Below, one piece after another: positions 44,436 to 57,600 of a stretch of DNA of 64,000 nucleotides (position 1 is the first letter of the stretch; the number at the start of each line of letters is the position of its first letter). Below the pieces are notes generated by a model. It did no database searches, was not told where the DNA came from, and saw nothing but the letters and a program-made list of their open reading frames with translations. A program made the position numbers and the translations under genes. The stretch comes from Crossaster papposus (lineage: Eukaryota > Echinodermata > Asteroidea > Velatida > Solasteridae): positions 186,001 through 250,000 of the forward strand of contig JBAIAA010000738.1 of NCBI GenBank assembly GCA_037893245.1. Reading direction: 5' to 3'.

Positions 44436-46906
44436 CAGAAAATCGAAATAAAATACTAACAAAGCATGCCCCGGGTCAAATTGCTAATTTTGCCATTCCT
44501 GGAGGCCCCCCTCTATCTCCTAACACCCAGCCCCTTCCCGGGGCATGCTTTCCTTCATGCCCTTATTTGTGGGCGGGGATTGTGTGCACAAACCTATGGC
44601 GAATTTGAAACGCGTGTGTTAACGTTATAATTTTCAGAAAATCGAAATAAAATACTAACAAAGCATGCCCCGGGTCAAATTGCTAATTTTGCCATTCCTG
44701 GAGGCCCCCCTCTATCTCCTAACACCCAGCCCCTTCCCGGGGCATGCTTTCCTTCATGCCCTTATTTGTGGGCGGGGATTGTGTGCACAAACCTATGGCG
44801 AATTTGAAACGCGTGTGTTAACGTTATAATTTTCAGAAAATCGAAATAAAATACTAACAAAGCATGCCCCGGGTCAAATTGCTAATTTTGCCATTCCTGG
44901 AGGCCCCCCTCTATCTCCTAACACCCAGCCCCTTCCCGGGGCATGCTTTCCTTCATGCCCTTATTTGTGGGCGGGGATTGTGTGCACAAACCTATGGCGA
45001 ATTTGAAACGCGTGTGTTAACGTTATAATTTTCAGAAAATCGAAATAAAATACTAACAAAGCATGCCCCGGGTCAAATTGCTAATTTTGCCATTCCTGGA
45101 GGCCCCCCTCTATCTCCTAACACCCAGCCCCTTCCCGGGGCATGCTTTCCTTCATGCCCTTATTTGTGGGCGGGGATTGTGTGCACAAACCTATGGCGAA
45201 TTTGAAACGCGTGTGTTAACGTTATAATTTTCAGAAAATCGAAATAAAATACTAACAAAGCATGCCCCGGGTCAAATTGCTAATTTTGCCATTCCTGGAG
45301 GCCCCCCTCTATCTCCTAACACCCAGCCCCTTCCCGGGGCATGCTTTCCTTCATGCCCTTATTTGTGGGCGGGGATTGTGTGCACAAACCTATGGCGAAT
45401 TTGAAACGCGTGTGTTAACGTTATAATTTTCAGAAAATCGAAATAAAATACTAACAAAGCATGCCCCGGGTCAAATTGCTAATTTTGCCATTCCTGGAGG
45501 CCCCCCTCTATCTCCTAACACCCAGCCCCTTCCCGGGGCATGCTTTCCTTCATGCCCTTATTTGTGGGCGGGGATTGTGTGCACAAACCTATGGCGAATT
45601 TGAAACGCGTGTGTTAACGTTATAATTTTCAGAAAATCGAAATAAAATACTAACAAAGCATGCCCCGGGTCAAATTGCTAATTTTGCCATTCCTGGAGGC
45701 CCCCCTCTATCTCCTAACACCCAGCCCCTTCCCGGGGCATGCTTTCCTTCATGCCCTTATTTGTGGGCGGGGATTGTGTGCACAAACCTATGGCGAATTT
45801 GAAACGCGTGTGTTAACGTTATAATTTTCAGAAAATCGAAATAAAATACTAACAAAGCATGCCCCGGGTCAAATTGCTAATTTTGCCATTCCTGGAGGCC
45901 CCCCTCTATCTCCTAACACCCAGCCCCTTCCCGGGGCATGCTTTCCTTCATGCCCTTATTTGTGGGCGGGGATTGTGTGCACAAACCTATGGCGAATTTG
46001 AAACGCGTGTGTTAACGTTATAATTTTCAGAAAATCGAAATAAAATACTAACAAAGCATGCCCCGGGTCAAATTGCTAATTTTGCCATTCCTGGAGGCCC
46101 CCCTCTATCTCCTAACACCCAGCCCCTTCCCGGGGCATGCTTTCCTTCATGCCCTTATTTGTGGGCGGGGATTGTGTGCACAAACCTATGGCGAATTTGA
46201 AACGCGTGTGTTAACGTTATAATTTTCAGAAAATCGAAATAAAATACTAACAAAGCATGCCCCGGGTCAAATTGCTAATTTTGCCATTCCTGGAGGCCCC
46301 CCTCTATCTCCTAACACCCAGCCCCTTCCCGGGGCATGCTTTCCTTCATGCCCTTATTTGTGGGCGGGGATTGTGTGCACAAACCTATGGCGAATTTGAA
46401 ACGCGTGTGTTAACGTTATAATTTTCAGAAAATCGAAATAAAATACTAACAAAGCATGCCCCGGGTCAAATTGCTAATTTTGCCATTCCTGGAGGCCCCC
46501 CTCTATCTCCTAACACCCAGCCCCTTCCCGGGGCATGCTTTCCTTCATGCCCTTATTTGTGGGCGGGGATTGTGTGCACAAACCTATGGCGAATTTGAAA
46601 CGCGTGTGTTAACGTTATAATTTTCAGAAAATCGAAATAAAATACTAACAAAGCATGCCCCGGGTCAAATTGCTAATTTTGCCATTCCTGGAGGCCCCCC
46701 TCTATCTCCTAACACCCAGCCCCTTCCCGGGGCATGCTTTCCTTCATGCCCTTATTTGTGGGCGGGGATTGTGTGCACAAACCTATGGCGAATTTGAAAC
46801 GCGTGTGTTAACGTTATAATTTTCAGAAAATCGAAATAAAATACTAACAAAGCATGCCCCGGGTCAAATTGCTAATTTTGCCATTCCTGGAGGCCCCCCT
46901 CTATCT

Positions 46907-48010
46907 GGCGGGGGATTGTGTCACAACCTTTGGGCGCAATTTGAAACGCGTGGGTTAACGTTATAATTTTCAGAAAATCGAAATAAAATACTAACAAAGC
47001 CTCCCCGGTCAAATTGGCTAATTTTGCCATTCCTGGAGCCCCCTCTACTCCCTAACACCCACCCCTTCCCGTGTGCAGCTTTCCTTCATTCCCTTGATTT
47101 GTGGGCGGGGTTTGTTGTGCACAAACCTATGGCTAATTGTGGAAACGCGTTGGGTTATCGTTTATAAATTTATAAATCGAATATAAGAATACTAACAAAG
47201 CATGCCAGGGGTCAAATTGCTTATTTTTGCCATTCCTGTGAGGCCAGCCCCTCTTATCTCCTAACACCCAGCCCCTTCCCGGGCATGCGTTCATTCTTGA
47301 CCCTTATTTGTGGGCGGGGATTGTGTGCACAAACCTATGCGAATTTGAAACGCGTGGTGTTACGTTTATAATTTTTCAGAAAATCGAAATAAAATACTAA
47401 CAAAGCCATGGCCCCGGGTCATATTGCTATTTTGCCATTGCCTGGAGGCCCCCCTCTATCTACCTAACACCCAGCTCCCCCTGCCCACCCCCTCGTCCGC
47501 CTTCCGGGGCATGCTTTCATTCATGCCCTTATTTGTGGGGCGGGCGTATTGTGGTGCACAAACCTTTGTGGCGAATTTGAAACGCGTGTGTTAACGTTAT
47601 AGATTTTCAGAAAATCGAAAATAAAATTACTAACATAGCATGCCCCCGGGTCAAATTGCTAATGTTGCCATTTCTGGTGGCCCCCTCTATCTCCTAACAC
47701 CCCTGCCCCTTCCCCGTGGCATGGCTTTCCTTCATGGCCCTTATTTGTGGGCCCGGGGTGGATTGTGTGCACAAACAGTTGGCGGAATTTGAAACGCGTG
47801 TGTTAACTTATAATTTTCAGAAAATCGAAATAAAATACTAACAAGGCAGGCCCCGGTTCATATTGCTAATTTTGCCATTCCTGGAGGTCCCCCCCTCTAT
47901 TCTCCTAACATCCCAGCCCTTCCCGGGGTCTTGCTTTCCTTCATGCCCGTATTTGGTGGCGGGGATTGTGTGCAAAACCCTATGGCGAATTTGAAACGCG
48001 TGTTGTTATC
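46907..48010 (+). other. Degraded block of about six monomers, probable uncorrected sequence
   Basis: At 46,906 a clean monomer is cut at CTATCT and joined to GGCGGGGGATT, skipping about 53 bp. For the next 1.1 kb every monomer carries scattered single-base insertions, deletions and substitutions, for example AAAGCCTCCCCGGTC, GCCATGGCCCCGGG, TTATAGATTTTC, GCATGGCTTTCC and AAGGCAGGCCCCGG. A C-rich insertion of about 28 bp lies near 47,474-47,502. The sequence returns to perfect consensus at GTTATAATTTT (48,011). Monomer spacing inside varies from about 145 to 233 bp. The changes are not shared between neighbours, and all belong to the domain-2 type. This pattern fits unpolished long-read sequence at an assembly join. 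Confidence 0.85.
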
Positions 48011-48660
48011 GTTATAATTTTCAGAAAATCGAAATAAAATACTAACAAAGCATGCCCCGGGTCAAATTGCTAATTTTGCCATTCCTGGAGGCCCCCCTCT
48101 ATCTCCTAACACCCAGCCCCTTCCCGGGGCATGCTTTCCTTCATGCCCTTATTTGTGGGCGGGGATTGTGTGCACAAACCTATGGCGAATTTGAAACGCG
48201 TGTGTTAACGTTATAATTTTCAGAAAATCGAAATAAAATACTAACAAAGCATGCCCCGGGTCAAATTGCTAATTTTGCCATTCCTGGAGGCCCCCCTCTA
48301 TCTCCTAACACCCAGCCCCTTCCCGGGGCATGCTTTCCTTCATGCCCTTATTTGTGGGCGGGGATTGTGTGCACAAACCTATGGCGAATTTGAAACGCGT
48401 GTGTTAACGTTATAATTTTCAGAAAATCGAAATAAAATACTAACAAAGCATGCCCCGGGTCAAATTGCTAATTTTGCCATTCCTGGAGGCCCCCCTCTAT
48501 CTCCTAACACCCAGCCCCTTCCCGGGGCATGCTTTCCTTCATGCCCTTATTTGTGGGCGGGGATTGTGTGCACAAACCTATGGCGAATTTGAAACGCGTG
48601 TGTTAACGTTATAATTTTCAGAAAATCGAAATAAAATACTAACAAAGCATGCCCCGGGTC

Positions 48661-48672
48661 AAATTGTCTAAT
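48661..48672 (+). other. 1-bp insertion in one monomer
   Basis: AAATTGTCTAATT replaces AAATTGCTAATT, with one extra T at 48,667. The monomer is 200 bp (48,649 to 48,849). It lies three monomers downstream of the degraded block. Confidence 0.88.
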
Positions 48673-51600
48673 TTTGCCATTCCTGGAGGCCCCCCTCTAT
48701 CTCCTAACACCCAGCCCCTTCCCGGGGCATGCTTTCCTTCATGCCCTTATTTGTGGGCGGGGATTGTGTGCACAAACCTATGGCGAATTTGAAACGCGTG
48801 TGTTAACGTTATAATTTTCAGAAAATCGAAATAAAATACTAACAAAGCATGCCCCGGGTCAAATTGCTAATTTTGCCATTCCTGGAGGCCCCCCTCTATC
48901 TCCTAACACCCAGCCCCTTCCCGGGGCATGCTTTCCTTCATGCCCTTATTTGTGGGCGGGGATTGTGTGCACAAACCTATGGCGAATTTGAAACGCGTGT
49001 GTTAACGTTATAATTTTCAGAAAATCGAAATAAAATACTAACAAAGCATGCCCCGGGTCAAATTGCTAATTTTGCCATTCCTGGAGGCCCCCCTCTATCT
49101 CCTAACACCCAGCCCCTTCCCGGGGCATGCTTTCCTTCATGCCCTTATTTGTGGGCGGGGATTGTGTGCACAAACCTATGGCGAATTTGAAACGCGTGTG
49201 TTAACGTTATAATTTTCAGAAAATCGAAATAAAATACTAACAAAGCATGCCCCGGGTCAAATTGCTAATTTTGCCATTCCTGGAGGCCCCCCTCTATCTC
49301 CTAACACCCAGCCCCTTCCCGGGGCATGCTTTCCTTCATGCCCTTATTTGTGGGCGGGGATTGTGTGCACAAACCTATGGCGAATTTGAAACGCGTGTGT
49401 TAACGTTATAATTTTCAGAAAATCGAAATAAAATACTAACAAAGCATGCCCCGGGTCAAATTGCTAATTTTGCCATTCCTGGAGGCCCCCCTCTATCTCC
49501 TAACACCCAGCCCCTTCCCGGGGCATGCTTTCCTTCATGCCCTTATTTGTGGGCGGGGATTGTGTGCACAAACCTATGGCGAATTTGAAACGCGTGTGTT
49601 AACGTTATAATTTTCAGAAAATCGAAATAAAATACTAACAAAGCATGCCCCGGGTCAAATTGCTAATTTTGCCATTCCTGGAGGCCCCCCTCTATCTCCT
49701 AACACCCAGCCCCTTCCCGGGGCATGCTTTCCTTCATGCCCTTATTTGTGGGCGGGGATTGTGTGCACAAACCTATGGCGAATTTGAAACGCGTGTGTTA
49801 ACGTTATAATTTTCAGAAAATCGAAATAAAATACTAACAAAGCATGCCCCGGGTCAAATTGCTAATTTTGCCATTCCTGGAGGCCCCCCTCTATCTCCTA
49901 ACACCCAGCCCCTTCCCGGGGCATGCTTTCCTTCATGCCCTTATTTGTGGGCGGGGATTGTGTGCACAAACCTATGGCGAATTTGAAACGCGTGTGTTAA
50001 CGTTATAATTTTCAGAAAATCGAAATAAAATACTAACAAAGCATGCCCCGGGTCAAATTGCTAATTTTGCCATTCCTGGAGGCCCCCCTCTATCTCCTAA
50101 CACCCAGCCCCTTCCCGGGGCATGCTTTCCTTCATGCCCTTATTTGTGGGCGGGGATTGTGTGCACAAACCTATGGCGAATTTGAAACGCGTGTGTTAAC
50201 GTTATAATTTTCAGAAAATCGAAATAAAATACTAACAAAGCATGCCCCGGGTCAAATTGCTAATTTTGCCATTCCTGGAGGCCCCCCTCTATCTCCTAAC
50301 ACCCAGCCCCTTCCCGGGGCATGCTTTCCTTCATGCCCTTATTTGTGGGCGGGGATTGTGTGCACAAACCTATGGCGAATTTGAAACGCGTGTGTTAACG
50401 TTATAATTTTCAGAAAATCGAAATAAAATACTAACAAAGCATGCCCCGGGTCAAATTGCTAATTTTGCCATTCCTGGAGGCCCCCCTCTATCTCCTAACA
50501 CCCAGCCCCTTCCCGGGGCATGCTTTCCTTCATGCCCTTATTTGTGGGCGGGGATTGTGTGCACAAACCTATGGCGAATTTGAAACGCGTGTGTTAACGT
50601 TATAATTTTCAGAAAATCGAAATAAAATACTAACAAAGCATGCCCCGGGTCAAATTGCTAATTTTGCCATTCCTGGAGGCCCCCCTCTATCTCCTAACAC
50701 CCAGCCCCTTCCCGGGGCATGCTTTCCTTCATGCCCTTATTTGTGGGCGGGGATTGTGTGCACAAACCTATGGCGAATTTGAAACGCGTGTGTTAACGTT
50801 ATAATTTTCAGAAAATCGAAATAAAATACTAACAAAGCATGCCCCGGGTCAAATTGCTAATTTTGCCATTCCTGGAGGCCCCCCTCTATCTCCTAACACC
50901 CAGCCCCTTCCCGGGGCATGCTTTCCTTCATGCCCTTATTTGTGGGCGGGGATTGTGTGCACAAACCTATGGCGAATTTGAAACGCGTGTGTTAACGTTA
51001 TAATTTTCAGAAAATCGAAATAAAATACTAACAAAGCATGCCCCGGGTCAAATTGCTAATTTTGCCATTCCTGGAGGCCCCCCTCTATCTCCTAACACCC
51101 AGCCCCTTCCCGGGGCATGCTTTCCTTCATGCCCTTATTTGTGGGCGGGGATTGTGTGCACAAACCTATGGCGAATTTGAAACGCGTGTGTTAACGTTAT
51201 AATTTTCAGAAAATCGAAATAAAATACTAACAAAGCATGCCCCGGGTCAAATTGCTAATTTTGCCATTCCTGGAGGCCCCCCTCTATCTCCTAACACCCA
51301 GCCCCTTCCCGGGGCATGCTTTCCTTCATGCCCTTATTTGTGGGCGGGGATTGTGTGCACAAACCTATGGCGAATTTGAAACGCGTGTGTTAACGTTATA
51401 ATTTTCAGAAAATCGAAATAAAATACTAACAAAGCATGCCCCGGGTCAAATTGCTAATTTTGCCATTCCTGGAGGCCCCCCTCTATCTCCTAACACCCAG
51501 CCCCTTCCCGGGGCATGCTTTCCTTCATGCCCTTATTTGTGGGCGGGGATTGTGTGCACAAACCTATGGCGAATTTGAAACGCGTGTGTTAACGTTATAA

Positions 51601-54600
51601 TTTTCAGAAAATCGAAATAAAATACTAACAAAGCATGCCCCGGGTCAAATTGCTAATTTTGCCATTCCTGGAGGCCCCCCTCTATCTCCTAACACCCAGC
51701 CCCTTCCCGGGGCATGCTTTCCTTCATGCCCTTATTTGTGGGCGGGGATTGTGTGCACAAACCTATGGCGAATTTGAAACGCGTGTGTTAACGTTATAAT
51801 TTTCAGAAAATCGAAATAAAATACTAACAAAGCATGCCCCGGGTCAAATTGCTAATTTTGCCATTCCTGGAGGCCCCCCTCTATCTCCTAACACCCAGCC
51901 CCTTCCCGGGGCATGCTTTCCTTCATGCCCTTATTTGTGGGCGGGGATTGTGTGCACAAACCTATGGCGAATTTGAAACGCGTGTGTTAACGTTATAATT
52001 TTCAGAAAATCGAAATAAAATACTAACAAAGCATGCCCCGGGTCAAATTGCTAATTTTGCCATTCCTGGAGGCCCCCCTCTATCTCCTAACACCCAGCCC
52101 CTTCCCGGGGCATGCTTTCCTTCATGCCCTTATTTGTGGGCGGGGATTGTGTGCACAAACCTATGGCGAATTTGAAACGCGTGTGTTAACGTTATAATTT
52201 TCAGAAAATCGAAATAAAATACTAACAAAGCATGCCCCGGGTCAAATTGCTAATTTTGCCATTCCTGGAGGCCCCCCTCTATCTCCTAACACCCAGCCCC
52301 TTCCCGGGGCATGCTTTCCTTCATGCCCTTATTTGTGGGCGGGGATTGTGTGCACAAACCTATGGCGAATTTGAAACGCGTGTGTTAACGTTATAATTTT
52401 CAGAAAATCGAAATAAAATACTAACAAAGCATGCCCCGGGTCAAATTGCTAATTTTGCCATTCCTGGAGGCCCCCCTCTATCTCCTAACACCCAGCCCCT
52501 TCCCGGGGCATGCTTTCCTTCATGCCCTTATTTGTGGGCGGGGATTGTGTGCACAAACCTATGGCGAATTTGAAACGCGTGTGTTAACGTTATAATTTTC
52601 AGAAAATCGAAATAAAATACTAACAAAGCATGCCCCGGGTCAAATTGCTAATTTTGCCATTCCTGGAGGCCCCCCTCTATCTCCTAACACCCAGCCCCTT
52701 CCCGGGGCATGCTTTCCTTCATGCCCTTATTTGTGGGCGGGGATTGTGTGCACAAACCTATGGCGAATTTGAAACGCGTGTGTTAACGTTATAATTTTCA
52801 GAAAATCGAAATAAAATACTAACAAAGCATGCCCCGGGTCAAATTGCTAATTTTGCCATTCCTGGAGGCCCCCCTCTATCTCCTAACACCCAGCCCCTTC
52901 CCGGGGCATGCTTTCCTTCATGCCCTTATTTGTGGGCGGGGATTGTGTGCACAAACCTATGGCGAATTTGAAACGCGTGTGTTAACGTTATAATTTTCAG
53001 AAAATCGAAATAAAATACTAACAAAGCATGCCCCGGGTCAAATTGCTAATTTTGCCATTCCTGGAGGCCCCCCTCTATCTCCTAACACCCAGCCCCTTCC
53101 CGGGGCATGCTTTCCTTCATGCCCTTATTTGTGGGCGGGGATTGTGTGCACAAACCTATGGCGAATTTGAAACGCGTGTGTTAACGTTATAATTTTCAGA
53201 AAATCGAAATAAAATACTAACAAAGCATGCCCCGGGTCAAATTGCTAATTTTGCCATTCCTGGAGGCCCCCCTCTATCTCCTAACACCCAGCCCCTTCCC
53301 GGGGCATGCTTTCCTTCATGCCCTTATTTGTGGGCGGGGATTGTGTGCACAAACCTATGGCGAATTTGAAACGCGTGTGTTAACGTTATAATTTTCAGAA
53401 AATCGAAATAAAATACTAACAAAGCATGCCCCGGGTCAAATTGCTAATTTTGCCATTCCTGGAGGCCCCCCTCTATCTCCTAACACCCAGCCCCTTCCCG
53501 GGGCATGCTTTCCTTCATGCCCTTATTTGTGGGCGGGGATTGTGTGCACAAACCTATGGCGAATTTGAAACGCGTGTGTTAACGTTATAATTTTCAGAAA
53601 ATCGAAATAAAATACTAACAAAGCATGCCCCGGGTCAAATTGCTAATTTTGCCATTCCTGGAGGCCCCCCTCTATCTCCTAACACCCAGCCCCTTCCCGG
53701 GGCATGCTTTCCTTCATGCCCTTATTTGTGGGCGGGGATTGTGTGCACAAACCTATGGCGAATTTGAAACGCGTGTGTTAACGTTATAATTTTCAGAAAA
53801 TCGAAATAAAATACTAACAAAGCATGCCCCGGGTCAAATTGCTAATTTTGCCATTCCTGGAGGCCCCCCTCTATCTCCTAACACCCAGCCCCTTCCCGGG
53901 GCATGCTTTCCTTCATGCCCTTATTTGTGGGCGGGGATTGTGTGCACAAACCTATGGCGAATTTGAAACGCGTGTGTTAACGTTATAATTTTCAGAAAAT
54001 CGAAATAAAATACTAACAAAGCATGCCCCGGGTCAAATTGCTAATTTTGCCATTCCTGGAGGCCCCCCTCTATCTCCTAACACCCAGCCCCTTCCCGGGG
54101 CATGCTTTCCTTCATGCCCTTATTTGTGGGCGGGGATTGTGTGCACAAACCTATGGCGAATTTGAAACGCGTGTGTTAACGTTATAATTTTCAGAAAATC
54201 GAAATAAAATACTAACAAAGCATGCCCCGGGTCAAATTGCTAATTTTGCCATTCCTGGAGGCCCCCCTCTATCTCCTAACACCCAGCCCCTTCCCGGGGC
54301 ATGCTTTCCTTCATGCCCTTATTTGTGGGCGGGGATTGTGTGCACAAACCTATGGCGAATTTGAAACGCGTGTGTTAACGTTATAATTTTCAGAAAATCG
54401 AAATAAAATACTAACAAAGCATGCCCCGGGTCAAATTGCTAATTTTGCCATTCCTGGAGGCCCCCCTCTATCTCCTAACACCCAGCCCCTTCCCGGGGCA
54501 TGCTTTCCTTCATGCCCTTATTTGTGGGCGGGGATTGTGTGCACAAACCTATGGCGAATTTGAAACGCGTGTGTTAACGTTATAATTTTCAGAAAATCGA

Positions 54601-57600
54601 AATAAAATACTAACAAAGCATGCCCCGGGTCAAATTGCTAATTTTGCCATTCCTGGAGGCCCCCCTCTATCTCCTAACACCCAGCCCCTTCCCGGGGCAT
54701 GCTTTCCTTCATGCCCTTATTTGTGGGCGGGGATTGTGTGCACAAACCTATGGCGAATTTGAAACGCGTGTGTTAACGTTATAATTTTCAGAAAATCGAA
54801 ATAAAATACTAACAAAGCATGCCCCGGGTCAAATTGCTAATTTTGCCATTCCTGGAGGCCCCCCTCTATCTCCTAACACCCAGCCCCTTCCCGGGGCATG
54901 CTTTCCTTCATGCCCTTATTTGTGGGCGGGGATTGTGTGCACAAACCTATGGCGAATTTGAAACGCGTGTGTTAACGTTATAATTTTCAGAAAATCGAAA
55001 TAAAATACTAACAAAGCATGCCCCGGGTCAAATTGCTAATTTTGCCATTCCTGGAGGCCCCCCTCTATCTCCTAACACCCAGCCCCTTCCCGGGGCATGC
55101 TTTCCTTCATGCCCTTATTTGTGGGCGGGGATTGTGTGCACAAACCTATGGCGAATTTGAAACGCGTGTGTTAACGTTATAATTTTCAGAAAATCGAAAT
55201 AAAATACTAACAAAGCATGCCCCGGGTCAAATTGCTAATTTTGCCATTCCTGGAGGCCCCCCTCTATCTCCTAACACCCAGCCCCTTCCCGGGGCATGCT
55301 TTCCTTCATGCCCTTATTTGTGGGCGGGGATTGTGTGCACAAACCTATGGCGAATTTGAAACGCGTGTGTTAACGTTATAATTTTCAGAAAATCGAAATA
55401 AAATACTAACAAAGCATGCCCCGGGTCAAATTGCTAATTTTGCCATTCCTGGAGGCCCCCCTCTATCTCCTAACACCCAGCCCCTTCCCGGGGCATGCTT
55501 TCCTTCATGCCCTTATTTGTGGGCGGGGATTGTGTGCACAAACCTATGGCGAATTTGAAACGCGTGTGTTAACGTTATAATTTTCAGAAAATCGAAATAA
55601 AATACTAACAAAGCATGCCCCGGGTCAAATTGCTAATTTTGCCATTCCTGGAGGCCCCCCTCTATCTCCTAACACCCAGCCCCTTCCCGGGGCATGCTTT
55701 CCTTCATGCCCTTATTTGTGGGCGGGGATTGTGTGCACAAACCTATGGCGAATTTGAAACGCGTGTGTTAACGTTATAATTTTCAGAAAATCGAAATAAA
55801 ATACTAACAAAGCATGCCCCGGGTCAAATTGCTAATTTTGCCATTCCTGGAGGCCCCCCTCTATCTCCTAACACCCAGCCCCTTCCCGGGGCATGCTTTC
55901 CTTCATGCCCTTATTTGTGGGCGGGGATTGTGTGCACAAACCTATGGCGAATTTGAAACGCGTGTGTTAACGTTATAATTTTCAGAAAATCGAAATAAAA
56001 TACTAACAAAGCATGCCCCGGGTCAAATTGCTAATTTTGCCATTCCTGGAGGCCCCCCTCTATCTCCTAACACCCAGCCCCTTCCCGGGGCATGCTTTCC
56101 TTCATGCCCTTATTTGTGGGCGGGGATTGTGTGCACAAACCTATGGCGAATTTGAAACGCGTGTGTTAACGTTATAATTTTCAGAAAATCGAAATAAAAT
56201 ACTAACAAAGCATGCCCCGGGTCAAATTGCTAATTTTGCCATTCCTGGAGGCCCCCCTCTATCTCCTAACACCCAGCCCCTTCCCGGGGCATGCTTTCCT
56301 TCATGCCCTTATTTGTGGGCGGGGATTGTGTGCACAAACCTATGGCGAATTTGAAACGCGTGTGTTAACGTTATAATTTTCAGAAAATCGAAATAAAATA
56401 CTAACAAAGCATGCCCCGGGTCAAATTGCTAATTTTGCCATTCCTGGAGGCCCCCCTCTATCTCCTAACACCCAGCCCCTTCCCGGGGCATGCTTTCCTT
56501 CATGCCCTTATTTGTGGGCGGGGATTGTGTGCACAAACCTATGGCGAATTTGAAACGCGTGTGTTAACGTTATAATTTTCAGAAAATCGAAATAAAATAC
56601 TAACAAAGCATGCCCCGGGTCAAATTGCTAATTTTGCCATTCCTGGAGGCCCCCCTCTATCTCCTAACACCCAGCCCCTTCCCGGGGCATGCTTTCCTTC
56701 ATGCCCTTATTTGTGGGCGGGGATTGTGTGCACAAACCTATGGCGAATTTGAAACGCGTGTGTTAACGTTATAATTTTCAGAAAATCGAAATAAAATACT
56801 AACAAAGCATGCCCCGGGTCAAATTGCTAATTTTGCCATTCCTGGAGGCCCCCCTCTATCTCCTAACACCCAGCCCCTTCCCGGGGCATGCTTTCCTTCA
56901 TGCCCTTATTTGTGGGCGGGGATTGTGTGCACAAACCTATGGCGAATTTGAAACGCGTGTGTTAACGTTATAATTTTCAGAAAATCGAAATAAAATACTA
57001 ACAAAGCATGCCCCGGGTCAAATTGCTAATTTTGCCATTCCTGGAGGCCCCCCTCTATCTCCTAACACCCAGCCCCTTCCCGGGGCATGCTTTCCTTCAT
57101 GCCCTTATTTGTGGGCGGGGATTGTGTGCACAAACCTATGGCGAATTTGAAACGCGTGTGTTAACGTTATAATTTTCAGAAAATCGAAATAAAATACTAA
57201 CAAAGCATGCCCCGGGTCAAATTGCTAATTTTGCCATTCCTGGAGGCCCCCCTCTATCTCCTAACACCCAGCCCCTTCCCGGGGCATGCTTTCCTTCATG
57301 CCCTTATTTGTGGGCGGGGATTGTGTGCACAAACCTATGGCGAATTTGAAACGCGTGTGTTAACGTTATAATTTTCAGAAAATCGAAATAAAATACTAAC
57401 AAAGCATGCCCCGGGTCAAATTGCTAATTTTGCCATTCCTGGAGGCCCCCCTCTATCTCCTAACACCCAGCCCCTTCCCGGGGCATGCTTTCCTTCATGC
57501 CCTTATTTGTGGGCGGGGATTGTGTGCACAAACCTATGGCGAATTTGAAACGCGTGTGTTAACGTTATAATTTTCAGAAAATCGAAATAAAATACTAACA

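Noticed and set aside
46907-48010. Transposon insertion or gene fragment in the array
   Set aside because: The block still aligns along its length to the same monomer with scattered errors. No foreign sequence, target-site duplication or terminal repeats are seen apart from a short C-rich insertion of about 28 bp.
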